A DNA stretch of 64,000 bases from Pseudomonas monsensis. Its GTDB lineage: Bacteria; Pseudomonadota; Gammaproteobacteria; Pseudomonadales; Pseudomonadaceae. The notes beneath the pieces are model-generated. The model searched no databases. It was not told where the DNA came from and was given only the letters and a program-made list of their open reading frames with translations. The stretch covers positions 3,351,501-3,415,500 of the forward strand of contig NZ_CP077087.1 in the NCBI RefSeq assembly GCF_014268495.2, in the 5' to 3' direction. Made by a program: the position numbers and the translations under genes. Below, in pieces: positions 50,188-59,281 of the stretch (the stretch's first letter is position 1; each line of letters begins with the position of its first letter).

Positions 50188-51483
50188 TTAGAAACCAAGT
50201 GGGTACTGGATCACCACATAGATCCGGTCAATGTCATCGCCGGCCTGCGCCTCATTGGCCCGGTGCGATACATGTGAGACCTGCACCGACAGATCCTTCG
50301 CCGCGCCCGACTGAACGATGTACTTCAAATCAATATCCCGCTCCCAGTGTTTGCCGCCGTCACCTTGCTGCGGCTGGTAACTGCCGCTGTCAGGATCGAA
50401 CGGGTTGTAGGCGCCGCCCTTGGGCGCGTGGGTGCCGTCGATGTGGCTACCGCTGACGTAGCGGGTCATGAACTTCAGGCCGGGGATGCCGAAGGCGCCC
50501 AGGTCGAGGTCATAGCGCGCCTGCCATGAGCGTTCGTTGGCGCCGTTGAAATCGGCGTATTTGATCGAGTTGGCGAGGTAGATCGAGTCGCCGCCGACGA
50601 AGTCGAACGGTGTGTTGCCATTGATCTTTTGCCAGCCGAGCATCACCGCGTGCGGGCCGAAGGTGTATTTGCCGGAAAGGCTGAACGCGGTGTTGTCGAT
50701 GGCGCCGGCAAGTGCCCGGCCGCTGTCGCGGGTGTGATAAAGGTTGGCGTCGAGCAACACGCCGGACTGCTTGAGGTGCAGGTTGCCGTAGTACTGATGC
50801 CAGGTGTCGCTCAGGTCCGAGGCATACAACGCGCCGCCTATCGGGCTGTCGCTGAACAGATCGGCGCCGAGAAAACTGATCCCGCCGGCCTCGGTATTGG
50901 CGCCATAGCCGTAGAAATCGCCCTTGCCTGATGAGCTGTCCTGATTCTTGAACGCGGTGAAATGCCCGGCCACCAGATTGACGTGGTCGAACTCGGCGCT
51001 GTTGAGCAGGAAACCGGTGGCGTATTCCGGTTGCAGGCGTTTGTCGGAGGTGTCGAACACCGGGGTTTCCACGGTCATTTCACCGAAGGCGAGGGTGGTG
51101 CGCGACGCTTTCAACTTGAGCGCACCGCCCGCGCTGGAGTAGTCGTTTTCGCTGCGGCCATCGCTGTCGACCGGCAGCAACCCGGTGCCGGAATGGCCCT
51201 TGCCACCATCCAGTTTCAGCCCGGCGAAGGCGTGGGCGTCGATGCCGAAACCGACTGTGCCGGGGGTGAAACCGGATGAGAAGGTGCCGATAAACCCTTG
51301 AGCCCATTCCTGTTTGTAGTTTTTACCGGACGCTGAGGGCGAGCGGTAATCGTTGCTCAGGAAGAAATTGCGGCTGAGCACTTCGGTTTTGGCATCGTCG
51401 AAAAAACCGCTGGCGTGGGCGGTTGTAGCGAGACCGCAGAGCAGCGCGAGCAGAGTGAGGCGCGAGGGGACGCAGTCGATCAT
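50188..51483 (-). CDS. OprD-family outer membrane porin
   Basis: A 431-residue porin for uptake of small acids, amino acids or peptides. A signal peptide (about 1-24, ending TTAHA) precedes GFFDDAKTEVLSRNFFLSND, a hallmark of OprD/OpdX proteins. The family patterns AQGFIGTFSSGFTPGTVGFG, AGGALKLKASRTTLAFGEM and a C-terminal YPLGF ending in Phe (for barrel assembly) are present. The length is normal (OprD 443). The preferred substrate cannot be told from sequence. It is a single gene with the tandem REP array upstream of its start. Confidence 0.92.
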   Translation of the reverse strand: MIDCVPSRLTLLALLCGLATTAHASGFFDDAKTEVLSRNFFLSNDYRSPSASGKNYKQEWAQGFIGTFSSGFTPGTVGFGIDAHAFAGLKLDGGKGHSGTGLLPVDSDGRSENDYSSAGGALKLKASRTTLAFGEMTVETPVFDTSDKRLQPEYATGFLLNSAEFDHVNLVAGHFTAFKNQDSSSGKGDFYGYGANTEAGGISFLGADLFSDSPIGGALYASDLSDTWHQYYGNLHLKQSGVLLDANLYHTRDSGRALAGAIDNTAFSLSGKYTFGPHAVMLGWQKINGNTPFDFVGGDSIYLANSIKYADFNGANERSWQARYDLDLGAFGIPGLKFMTRYVSGSHIDGTHAPKGGAYNPFDPDSGSYQPQQGDGGKHWERDIDLKYIVQSGAAKDLSVQVSHVSHRANEAQAGDDIDRIYVVIQYPLGF

Positions 51484-51604
51484 GGTCAGTGGCCAGCGGC
51501 AATTAAGGTGACCGGGATGATCGCGGGAATGCAGGAAGGGCGATTGAGCGGGTGTGCTGAATTGCTGTGGCTGTCAGGTCATGAGGTGGTGAAGGCGCTG
51601 ACGC

Positions 51605-52095
51605 CATCGCTGGCAAGCCAGCTCCCACAGGGATTCAGGGTGCGCTCACCGATGATGACCACACACACTCCTACAGGGATTTGCGTTCAACACGGGTTTT
51701 GTGACTGCAGCAGAACCCTGTGGGAGCTGGCAAGCCAGCTCCCACAGGGATTCAGGGTGTGCTCACCGATGATGACCACACACACTCCTACAGGGATTTG
51801 CGTTCAACACGGGTTTTGTGACTGGAGCAGAAACCTGTGGGAGCTGGCTTGCCAGCTTCCACAGGGATTCAGGGTGTGCTCACCGATGATGACCACACAC
51901 ACTCCTACAGGTTTTGCGTTCAACACGGGTTTTGTGACTGGAGCAGAACCCTGTGGGAGCTGGCAAGCCAGCTCCCACAGGGATTCAGGGTGTGCTCACC
52001 GATGGTGACCACACACACTCCTAAAGGGTTTTGCGTTCAACACGGGTTTTGTGACTGGAGCAGAACCCTGTGGGAGCTGGCTTGCCAGCGATGGC
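51605..52095. repeat. Tandem array of REP units (four 116-117-bp units plus a partial)
   Basis: The palindromic core TGGCAAGCCA or TGGCTTGCCA recurs at 51611, 51728, 51845, 51961 and 52078, spacing 117, 117, 116 and 117. The spacers share CAGGGATTCAGGGTGTGCTC, then a region with CACACACACTCC, TTGCGTTCAACACGGGTTTT and GTGACTGGAGCAGAACCCTG, nearly identical between copies. The core orientation (AAG or TTG) alternates as +,+,-,+,-. The surrounding gap 51484-52155 (672 bases) has no convincing gene; frames with repeated peptide runs are by-products of the array. Confidence 0.95.
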
Positions 52096-52155
52096 GGTTT
52101 GTCAGCCAACATTTCTGCTGCTCTGACACAGCGCGTTCCCACAGGTTTGATCCGG

Positions 52156-53859
52156 TTACGAGAGTGGCGGCGTGCGCGGCGGGATCTGGCGTTTGCTGCC
52201 GGTCGATTCATAGGCCGCCGCGAAACGCAGCAGGTTCGAATCGTCATACGCCCGGCCAGCGAAGGTCAGCCCCACCGGCATGCCGATGTCGGCCATCACG
52301 CCCATCGGCACGGTGACGGTCGGTACGCCGAGGTGGCGGATCGCGAGGTTGCCGTTGGCCACCCAGATGCCGTTGCTCCAGGCGATGTCCGCCGATTCCG
52401 GGTTGACGTCCGCGTCTGCCGGCCCAACGTCGGCGACGGTCGGGAACAGCACGGCGTCGAGGCCGAGTGTGTCCATCCAGTCTTCCAGGTCGATCCGCCG
52501 GGTTTGTTCCAGACCTCGCAGGCCATCAGGCACGGTGGAGATCTCGTTCCACGGCGTGATGCCGCGTTCGGCCATGCGCACGTATTCATCCATGCCGGCG
52601 GCCAGATCGCCTTCACGGTTGGGCAGGGTGCCCGGATCGTGCGGGAAGATCTTCGGCCCGTCGACGTCGACCAGTCGATTGAGTTTCGGGTCACCGTTGG
52701 CTTGCAGGAAATCGTCGAACGCCCACGCGGTCAGGTCCCACAGCTCATGGTGGAGGAACTCTTTCGAGACCAGCCCGCGGGTGAACACCGTCGGTGCGCC
52801 GGGACGGTCACCTTCGCAGTTGGAGACCAGTGGGAAGTCGGTTTCGATGACTTCGGCACCAGCGGCTTCGAGGGCCTGACGCGCCTGCTTCCACAAGTCG
52901 ATCACCGAGGCGCGGGTGTTGATGCGCTGGCCGGTCGGGCCACCGATGCCCGGGGCTTCGCTGGTGCCGGCTTCAGGATCGGCATTGATGAACATGCGCG
53001 GCACGGCGAAACGCTTGCCCGCCAGCGCCTTGGCATCGACGGCGAGCTCGGCGTAAGCGGCGGGGCGCACTTCGTTGACGCTCGGGATCGGCACCCACGG
53101 TTGCAGGCGCCAGAGGTCGCCACGGGTGTCCGGGTCTTCAGCGACAACGATGTCGAGGACTTCGAGCAGGTCGGCCATGGTGCGCGCGTAAGGTACGACG
53201 ACGTCCATAGTCGGCGTCAACGGCCAGTTGCCGCGCACCGAGATCACCCCGCGTGACGGGGTGTAGGCGCACAAACCGTTGTTCGAAGCCGGGCCGCGCC
53301 CGCTCGACCAGGTTTCTTCAGCCAGACCGAACGCGGCGAAACTCGCGGCAGTGGCAGTGCCGGCACCGTTCGACGAGCCTGAAGCAAATGGCGCGGTCAG
53401 GTAATTGGCGTTGTAAGGACTTTCGGCGCGACCGTAGACACCGCGCTGCATGCCGCCATTGGCCATCGGCGGCATATTGGTCTTGCCCAGGCAGATCGCC
53501 CCGGCGGCACGCAGGCGTTCGATGGTGAACGCATCGCGGTAGGCGATCAGGTCGGCGAAGGCCGGGCTGCCGGACGCAGCGGTCAGGCCCTTGACCAGGT
53601 AACTGTCTTTGGCGGTGTAGGGAATGCCGTCGAGTGGGCCAAGGATTTCACCTTTGGCGCGACGGGCATCGGACGCTCGCGCTTCGTTGAGCGCTTCCGG
53701 GTTGCGCACCACCACGGCATTCAGCGCTGTCGGGGTGTCGGCGCCGTCGTAGGCATCAATGCGCGCCAGATAGGCTTGTACCAGCTCCACCGAAGTGGTC
53801 TGACCGGATTCCAGCGCGGCGCGCAGTTGGGCAATGGAAACTTCGGTGACTTCGATCAT
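52156..53859 (-). CDS. Amidase signature family protein
   Basis: A 567-residue hydrolase of amides. The amidase signature triad is seen: Lys84 (IPYTAKDSY), Ser163 (ASGSSNGAG) and Ser186 (ETWSSGRGPAS), with the family spacing of 23 residues between the two serines. The usual GGSSGGS and DTGGSIR texts are altered here (SGSSNGAG, EETWSSGRG), a divergent subfamily. No signal peptide. It is the first of two minus-strand genes with a 244-base gap and a REP unit between it and the aminotransferase gene. The substrate is unknown; an amine or amino acid amide would suit the neighbouring transaminase, but this is inference. Confidence 0.85.
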   Translation of the reverse strand: MIEVTEVSIAQLRAALESGQTTSVELVQAYLARIDAYDGADTPTALNAVVVRNPEALNEARASDARRAKGEILGPLDGIPYTAKDSYLVKGLTAASGSPAFADLIAYRDAFTIERLRAAGAICLGKTNMPPMANGGMQRGVYGRAESPYNANYLTAPFASGSSNGAGTATAASFAAFGLAEETWSSGRGPASNNGLCAYTPSRGVISVRGNWPLTPTMDVVVPYARTMADLLEVLDIVVAEDPDTRGDLWRLQPWVPIPSVNEVRPAAYAELAVDAKALAGKRFAVPRMFINADPEAGTSEAPGIGGPTGQRINTRASVIDLWKQARQALEAAGAEVIETDFPLVSNCEGDRPGAPTVFTRGLVSKEFLHHELWDLTAWAFDDFLQANGDPKLNRLVDVDGPKIFPHDPGTLPNREGDLAAGMDEYVRMAERGITPWNEISTVPDGLRGLEQTRRIDLEDWMDTLGLDAVLFPTVADVGPADADVNPESADIAWSNGIWVANGNLAIRHLGVPTVTVPMGVMADIGMPVGLTFAGRAYDDSNLLRFAAAYESTGSKRQIPPRTPPLS

Positions 53860-54035
53860 GCGGTCACCGCCGTTTGAATTGGGGTTCTTTTCCTGGAATG
53901 GGTGTTCATATCGACTCTCGTGGCACAGCTATAAGCGACAAGGTTAAGACTGGCGCCTATTTAACACCAAGCGGCGCGCGGAGTAATCGGCGGGATGGTG
54001 CTCCCACCGATTTAATCCTTTCAGGCGCTCATCAT

Positions 54036-54060
54036 TCCCTGCGGGAGCTGGCTTGCCACA
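54036..54060. repeat. Partial REP sequence
   Basis: CCCTGCGGGAGCTGGCTTGC (continuing CACAC) is one half of the REP core found in the array at 51605-52095. The gap 53860-54103 shows no gene. Confidence 0.6.
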
Positions 54061-54103
54061 CGAGTTTATTGCGCCCACAGAAGGCAGATATGTCCTCAGT
54101 CGA

Positions 54104-55486
54104 TCACAGCACGCCGTACTCACGCGCCGTACGATCCAGCGCAATCCGCGTCTTGTCGATCAACTCATCCAGCTCCGTGCGCGTGGCGATCAACGCTGGG
54201 GCCATGATCATCCGTCCCAGTGTCGAACGAATGATCAACCCCTCTTCAAAGCCAATCGTGCGGCAGCGCCAGGCGATGTCGTTTTCATTGGCAAAGCGCT
54301 TGCGACTGGCCTTGTCTTCAGCGAATTGCAACGCCGCGACCAGGCCCACACCCTGAATCTCACCCACCAACGGGTGGTTGCCGAACACCTCGCGCAGGCA
54401 GTTCTGCAAATAAGGCCCGGTGTCGGATTTGACCTGCGCGACCACGCCTTCATCACGCAATGCCTTGAGGTTGGCAATCGCCACGGCGGCCGCCACTGGG
54501 TGCCCGGAATAGGTCAGGCCGTGAGCGAACACGCCACCTTTTTCCACCAGCGCCTCGGCCATGCGCCGCGACAGAATCAAACCGCCCATGGGGATGTAAC
54601 CCGAGGTCAGGCCTTTGGCGATCGACAGCGTGTCGGGTTCAAAACCGAATGTCTGATGGGCGAACCATTCGCCCGTGCGACCAAAACCACCAATCACTTC
54701 GTCAGCACACAACAAAACATCGTATTTACGGCAGATGCGCTGAATTTCCGGCCAATAAGTGGCCGGCGGAATGATCATGCCCCCCGCGCCCTGGAACGGC
54801 TCGGCGACGAACGCGGCAACCTTGTCGGCACCCAGTTCGAGAATCTTGTCTTCCAGTTGCCGCGCCGCTTGCAGGCCGAACTCCTCCGGGCTGAGGTCGC
54901 CTTCATGGGCGAACCAGTAAGGCTCATCAATGTGCGCAACATCGGGGATGGTGCCGCCCATTTCGTGCATGAACTTCATGCCGCCCAGCGCCGTCGCGGC
55001 CAGGGTCGAGCCGTGATAGCCGTTCCAGCGGCCGATCATGATTTTCTTCTCGGGCTTGCCCATCACCTGCCAGAACTTGCGCACGGTGCGGATCAGCACC
55101 TCGTTGGCCTCGGAGCCGGAGTTGGTGTAGATCGCGTGGCTGTAGTGTTTCGGCAATAGGCTGAACAACAGCTCGGACAGCTCGATCACCTTCGGGTGGG
55201 TCGTGTGGAAGAACATGTTGTAGTAGGGCAGTTGCTCCAGCTGCGCGGTCGCGGCGGCGGCCAGATCCTTGCGCCCGTAACCGAGGTTGGTGCACCACAG
55301 GCCGGACATGCCGTCCAGATAACGCTTGCCGTCGTTGTCCCACAACGCCAGGCGATCACCGCTGACCATCACCCGCGGACCTTCTTCGTTGAGGGCTTTC
55401 TGATCGACGAACGCGTGAATGTGGTGAGCGGCGTCGGCGGCCTGGTAATCGCGGGTGCTGCGGGCAGGATCGAATTCGGCGGACAT
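54104..55486 (-). CDS. Class III aminotransferase (putrescine/omega-amino acid:pyruvate type)
   Basis: A 460-residue PLP enzyme. The family start HHIHAFVDQKALNEEGPRVM and the region with MSGLWCTNLGYGRKDLA resemble SpuC-type putrescine-pyruvate and omega-amino acid transaminases. SGSEANEVLIRTVR, WNGYHGSTLAATALGG, DEVIGGFGRTG and the Schiff-base Lys291 (SIAKGLTSGYIPMGG) are present. It transfers an amino group from a terminal amine to pyruvate. It is divergent from a TetR-type gene, with an AT-rich palindrome at 55561-55585 between them, so control by that repressor is likely. The exact amine donor cannot be told. Confidence 0.9.
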   Translation of the reverse strand: MSAEFDPARSTRDYQAADAAHHIHAFVDQKALNEEGPRVMVSGDRLALWDNDGKRYLDGMSGLWCTNLGYGRKDLAAAATAQLEQLPYYNMFFHTTHPKVIELSELLFSLLPKHYSHAIYTNSGSEANEVLIRTVRKFWQVMGKPEKKIMIGRWNGYHGSTLAATALGGMKFMHEMGGTIPDVAHIDEPYWFAHEGDLSPEEFGLQAARQLEDKILELGADKVAAFVAEPFQGAGGMIIPPATYWPEIQRICRKYDVLLCADEVIGGFGRTGEWFAHQTFGFEPDTLSIAKGLTSGYIPMGGLILSRRMAEALVEKGGVFAHGLTYSGHPVAAAVAIANLKALRDEGVVAQVKSDTGPYLQNCLREVFGNHPLVGEIQGVGLVAALQFAEDKASRKRFANENDIAWRCRTIGFEEGLIIRSTLGRMIMAPALIATRTELDELIDKTRIALDRTAREYGVL

Positions 55487-55560
55487 GGCGGATCTCCAGA
55501 TAAACGGGACGAGTGGGTGCGTTCATTCCAGCGGTGCACGGATAAAGTTTTGTCACTTAA

Positions 55561-55585
55561 AAATATTTTTGTAAAGAAAATATTT
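55561..55585. promoter_or_regulatory. AT-rich inverted repeat, candidate TetR-type operator
   Basis: AAATATTTT (55561-55569) and AAAATATTT (55577-55585) form a perfect 9-bp inverted repeat with a seven-base centre. It lies in the 158-base divergent region between the aminotransferase gene and the TetR-family gene, where an autorepressor site is expected. Confidence 0.5.
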
Positions 55586-55644
55586 GTCGGTGAAAAAAGA
55601 TATCCGTAGGCTGAGGGCCATTGGCAAGGATCAACAGAGGCAAC

Positions 55645-56250
55645 ATGAGCGGACTCAGAGAGCGGCAAAAGGAACAGCGCAGGGAAGTCATCGCAACGGC
55701 GGCGCTGGAACTGTTCAAAAGCAATGGTTTCGCCGCCACCACCCTCGACCAGATCGCCGTGCAGGCCGGCGTGTCCGCGCCGACCGTGGTCAACTATTTC
55801 GGCGGTAAGCAGGAGATTCTGCTGGCGCTGCTCAAGCAACCGGACGAGCAGGCCATGCGCGAGGCGCGGGCCAATCTGGATGACGACAGTGATCCACTGG
55901 AGGCGCTGTGCGAGTTCGAGGGTCTGATGACTCACTACCAGCTGCAAGCGATGCCGGCTTCGCTATGGCGGGAACTGGCGCCGTTCCTGTTCACCGGCGA
56001 ACTGGCCCGCGCGCTGGACCCATGGAACGCCGCGGTGATCGAAGAGACCAAGGCATTGCTGATGCATTTTCAGCGCGTCGGTAAAATCCGCGAATCCATC
56101 GACATAAATGTCGCGGCGACGCTGTTTAACCAGTATGCGAATGTGGCGTTTATTCGCCTGGCGACCGAGGCGACGCCGGACAGAGAGGCGCATGCGCGGC
56201 ATATGCGCAGCGTTTTGAGTTTGATGTGTCACGGCATGTTGGTGAACTGA
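55645..56250 (+). CDS. TetR-family transcriptional regulator
   Basis: A 201-residue repressor. The helix-turn-helix lies near residues 10-55: REVIATAALELFKSNGFAAT, TLDQIAVQAGVSAPTVVNYF and the GGKQEIL turn are typical TetR. The C-terminal helical ligand domain is divergent. The start is ATG 55645 just after CAGAGG; the frame also has TTG 55621. It is divergent from the aminotransferase gene and probably controls it through the palindrome at 55561-55585. The ligand is unknown; an amine or its aldehyde is a reasonable guess. Confidence 0.88.
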   Translation: MSGLRERQKEQRREVIATAALELFKSNGFAATTLDQIAVQAGVSAPTVVNYFGGKQEILLALLKQPDEQAMREARANLDDDSDPLEALCEFEGLMTHYQLQAMPASLWRELAPFLFTGELARALDPWNAAVIEETKALLMHFQRVGKIRESIDINVAATLFNQYANVAFIRLATEATPDREAHARHMRSVLSLMCHGMLVN

Positions 56251-56260
56251 ATAACTCAAC

Positions 56261-56380
56261 CCTGTGGCGAGGGCGCTTACGTCCGCTGCACTGCACTGCG
56301 AACCCATGCTTTTGAAAGAAACGCCGCTCCGCCCCCCAGCGGGACGGTACGACGATTCGACAAGCTCCCTCGCCACAAGG
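56261..56380. repeat. GTGGCGAGGG-type inverted-repeat element
   Basis: CCTGTGGCGAGGG and CCCTCGCCACAAGG enclose about 95 bases, with the inner part CGTCCGCTGCACTGCACTGC unlike other copies. It fills the gap between the TetR gene and convergent proP. Confidence 0.65.
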
Positions 56381-56394
56381 GGAATTAATTCAAC

Positions 56395-57900
56395 TCATTC
56401 GTTGATACGCGGATGCTGCTGCACCAGCAACTTGCGCTTGTCCTCCAGCTCCGCAATTTGCGCGTCGATATCTTCAATTTTCTGCTCGATATTATCGTGA
56501 TGCTCCTGCAGCAGCTCTTTGGCTTCCTCAAGATCGGAAGCCGCCGGCGCAGCGCCACGCAACGGCTGGTTGGCGGTTTCCTTCATGGTGACGCCAGTGA
56601 TCAGGCCGATCACGGCAATGACCATCAGGTAATACGCCGGCATGTACAGGTTATTGGTGCTTTCTACCAGCCAGGCGACAGCGGTCGGGGTCAGACCGGC
56701 GATCAGCACCGAGACGTTGAATGCACTGGCCAGGGCGCTATAGCGAATATGCGTGGGGAACATCGCCGGCAGGGTCGAGGCCATGACGCCGATGAAGAAG
56801 TTCAGCAACACGGCCAGCATCAGCAGGCCGGCGAAGATCAGGCCGATCTTGCCGCTATTGATCAGCATGAACGCCGGAATTGCCAGGATGAACAGACCGA
56901 TGCTGCCGACGACGATGAAAGGCTTGCGGCCGATCTTGTCGCTGATGAAGCCAATCGCCGGCTGCACGAACAGCATGCCGACCATGATCGCGATGATGAT
57001 CAGCACGCCACGGTTTTCGCTGTAGTGCAGGTTGTGCGACAGGTAGCTCGGCATGTACGTCAACAGCATGTAGTAGGTGACGTTGGTCACTGCCACTACG
57101 CCGATGCAGGTCATCAGGCTGCGCCAGTGCTTGGTCGCCACTTCCTTGAACGAGACTTTCGGGCCGCCGGCGAGGCCTTCGCGGTCACCTTGCTCAAGCT
57201 TTTCGACGTGCTGCTGGAAGGCCGGGGTTTCTTCCAGGGCGTGACGCAGATAGAGGCCGATCATGCCCAGCGGCAACGCGAGGAAGAACGGCAGACGCCA
57301 GCCCCATTCCTCGAACTTCGCTTCGCCGAGCGTGCTGGAAATCAACACCACCACGCCGGCGCCGAGGACGAAACCGGCAATCGAGCCGAAGTCCAGCCAA
57401 CTGCCGAGAAACCCGCGTTTGCGGTCCGGTGCATATTCGGCGACGAAGATTGAGGCGCCGGTGTATTCGCCACCGACCGAGAAGCCCTGAGCCATTTTCG
57501 CCAGTAACAGCAGGATCGGCGCCCAGATGCCGATCGAGGCATAGGACGGGATCAAGCCGATGGCAAAGGTGCTGAGCGACATGATCACGATGGTGGCCGC
57601 GAGGACTTTCTGGCGTCCGTACTTATCGCCCAGGGCGCCAAAAAACAGGCCACCCAGTGGCCGAATGAGAAACGGCACGGAGAAGGTCGCCAATGCGGCG
57701 ATCATTTGAATGCCCGGATCGGCGCCCGGAAAGAACACTTTGCCGAGCACGTAGGCGACAAAGCCATAGACGCCAAAGTCGAACCATTCCATCGCATTGC
57801 CGAGCGCGGCGGCGGTGATGGCCTTGCGCATCTTGGCGTCGTCGACAATGGTGATGTCTTTCAGTCTGATCGGACTGACCGCGGGTTTGCTGGATGTCAT
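56395..57900 (-). CDS. proP: Proline/glycine betaine:H+ symporter ProP
   Basis: A 501-residue osmoregulated major facilitator that takes up proline, glycine betaine and similar osmoprotectants. It is nearly collinear with E. coli ProP (500 residues): AAALGNAMEWFDFGVYGFVA, LIRPLGGLFFGALGDKYGRQ, AKMAQGFSVGGEYTGASIFV and RGFLGSWLDFGSIAGFVLGA, with twelve membrane segments. The C-terminal coiled coil (EEAKELLQEHHDNIEQKIED and on to the end) that tunes osmotic response in E. coli is present. Start ATG with AGGGAA eight bases before. Single gene, with the terminator of the preceding lipoprotein gene upstream. Confidence 0.96.
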   Translation of the reverse strand: MTSSKPAVSPIRLKDITIVDDAKMRKAITAAALGNAMEWFDFGVYGFVAYVLGKVFFPGADPGIQMIAALATFSVPFLIRPLGGLFFGALGDKYGRQKVLAATIVIMSLSTFAIGLIPSYASIGIWAPILLLLAKMAQGFSVGGEYTGASIFVAEYAPDRKRGFLGSWLDFGSIAGFVLGAGVVVLISSTLGEAKFEEWGWRLPFFLALPLGMIGLYLRHALEETPAFQQHVEKLEQGDREGLAGGPKVSFKEVATKHWRSLMTCIGVVAVTNVTYYMLLTYMPSYLSHNLHYSENRGVLIIIAIMVGMLFVQPAIGFISDKIGRKPFIVVGSIGLFILAIPAFMLINSGKIGLIFAGLLMLAVLLNFFIGVMASTLPAMFPTHIRYSALASAFNVSVLIAGLTPTAVAWLVESTNNLYMPAYYLMVIAVIGLITGVTMKETANQPLRGAAPAASDLEEAKELLQEHHDNIEQKIEDIDAQIAELEDKRKLLVQQHPRINE

Positions 57901-57982
57901 GTGGCGTATTCCCTGTACCTGAGCTGTATCGGTGCTATCTGTTTGATGGCATGGACTTATTGGCTCTGATACAAGAAGACAC

Positions 57983-58012
57983 GAAAAAATTCAGCGCTCG
58001 CTGAATTTTTTC
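57983..58012 (-). terminator. Intrinsic terminator after the DUF3313 lipoprotein gene
   Basis: GAAAAAATTCAGCG and CGCTGAATTTTTTC form a perfect 14-bp stem with a two-base centre. Read on the minus strand, the stem ends in a T-run, and it lies 79 bases after the lipoprotein stop and before the proP promoter region. Confidence 0.75.
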
Positions 58013-58090
58013 CGGGTGTCGCCGAATTAATTGCCCTGTGAGTGCAGAGCGTGATGAGGGCGCAGCCGAACGGGATAAGTCCCGTCGCCA

Positions 58091-58762
58091 CTATTTGCGA
58101 ATCGCCGCGTACGATTTGCCCAGGTCATTGGCCCAACCGTCGAGCACGCCTTTGACGTCATCGGCGGTCAGCACCTGCCGGTCGTTTTCCAGCGCCACGC
58201 CAGTGCCCTTGCGTACGACTTCGGCGACCACTTCACCGGTCGAACCGTCCTCGAACGACACTTCGGTGGCGATTTCGCTGTCCTGATCGCGGATGCCGGT
58301 GGCGCTGCTCACACCGGCGGCGATCAAGGTGACCGGCAGCCACTCATAAAACCGCAAACCCTGGGTGCTGGCGGCCACACGGGTGATCGCCGGTCTGACC
58401 GTCAGCGTGTCCGGGCCGGGGTGCGGAACCAGTTTCAGTACCTTGCCCAGTTCGAGCCGCAGGGCCGCGTCGTAGTAATCGGTTACGCCGGCGAGCGTGC
58501 TCAGCGGGATGCGTTCAGTCGGCTCGGCGCTCGGGTAAAACTGACTCGGCGCCAGATAGGCCTGCGTATAACGGCCACGGGCCAGGGCCGGGCTGACCCA
58601 ACCCAGAACCGGCAGGCCCGATGGCGACTGGTGCTCGCGCAATACGCTGTAATCGTGGAGAAAGCCGCTGTATTTTTCAGGCTCGACGGTTTTGCTGCTG
58701 CAGGCCGACAGGCTCAGGGACGCGGTACACAGCAGCGTCATCAAGCAATGGCTTCTGATCAT
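58091..58762 (-). CDS. DUF3313 family lipoprotein
   Basis: A 223-residue predicted outer-membrane lipoprotein. The signal MIRSHCLMTLLCTASLSLSA ends at Cys21 (LSAC, then SSK). The mature part with SGFLHDYSVLREHQSPSGLP, and PAITRVAASTQGLRFYEWLP fits DUF3313, whose function is unknown. EVSFEDGSTGEVVAEVVRKG is the conserved central block. It ends in its own terminator at 57983-58012. The small gene upstream on the same strand (34-base gap) may be co-transcribed. Confidence 0.8.
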   Translation of the reverse strand: MIRSHCLMTLLCTASLSLSACSSKTVEPEKYSGFLHDYSVLREHQSPSGLPVLGWVSPALARGRYTQAYLAPSQFYPSAEPTERIPLSTLAGVTDYYDAALRLELGKVLKLVPHPGPDTLTVRPAITRVAASTQGLRFYEWLPVTLIAAGVSSATGIRDQDSEIATEVSFEDGSTGEVVAEVVRKGTGVALENDRQVLTADDVKGVLDGWANDLGKSYAAIRK

Positions 58763-58796
58763 GGAGTTCCTTGTTATACGTCTATTGCCCGCAGGT

Positions 58797-59120
58797 TCAG
58801 TCGTGGGCGGTGGTCGAGGAGGCGAGTGGCGCGGTGTTGTCCGAACACTCGATGTGCAGCGTTCCGTGGGTCATGATCCAGTGGATGAGATCGGCGGCCG
58901 GAATCGAGTGGACGTACTCGACCCATTGGGCGCTGGTGGGGCCGAACTGCTCGAAATAGCGGCGCAGGACAATCCGGCTCTGATCATTCGCCAGGCCCAG
59001 GCAGAACTCCTGAAACAGCAGCGGCTGATCGGGTTCGGGTGCGGTGGTGCGCTGGCTGAGGATCAACGGATAGCGGGCGTCGTGTCCCTCGGCGGTATAC
59101 CTGTTGTGCAAAGCCTTCAT
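58797..59120 (-). CDS. Hypothetical small protein
   Basis: A 107-residue cytosolic protein I do not recognise. Visible features are FQEFCLGLANDQSRIVLRRY, an aromatic part FEQFGPTSAQWVEYVHSIPA and a low-complexity Ser/Thr-rich tail. There is no signal peptide or membrane segment. A strong AGGGGGG ribosome site lies about seven bases before the ATG, which supports a real gene. It is followed 34 bases later by the DUF3313 lipoprotein gene and is divergent from the response regulator. Confidence 0.55.
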   Translation of the reverse strand: MKALHNRYTAEGHDARYPLILSQRTTAPEPDQPLLFQEFCLGLANDQSRIVLRRYFEQFGPTSAQWVEYVHSIPAADLIHWIMTHGTLHIECSDNTAPLASSTTAHD

Positions 59121-59281
59121 GAAATGCCCCCCTGTTTTCGATGGCTGTGCAGGGTGCCCGAGGGTTTTTGCCGCAGGATGTCCGCTTGATGTCCGGGGCG
59201 AAGGAATGTTGCCCGATTGAAATAAATGACCCGGGCGCCGGAATAGTTTTAGATGCGTTCTTTTTCTGGCCTGAGGATCCT

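Noticed and set aside
51605..52095. Possible CRISPR array
   Set aside because: The spacers are also repeated, the units are 117 bp, and no cas genes are near. It is a tandem REP array.
51415..52316. Open frames with repeated peptide runs across the REP array
   Set aside because: They arise from the 117-bp DNA repeat, continue into flanking genes on the other strand and have no ribosome sites.
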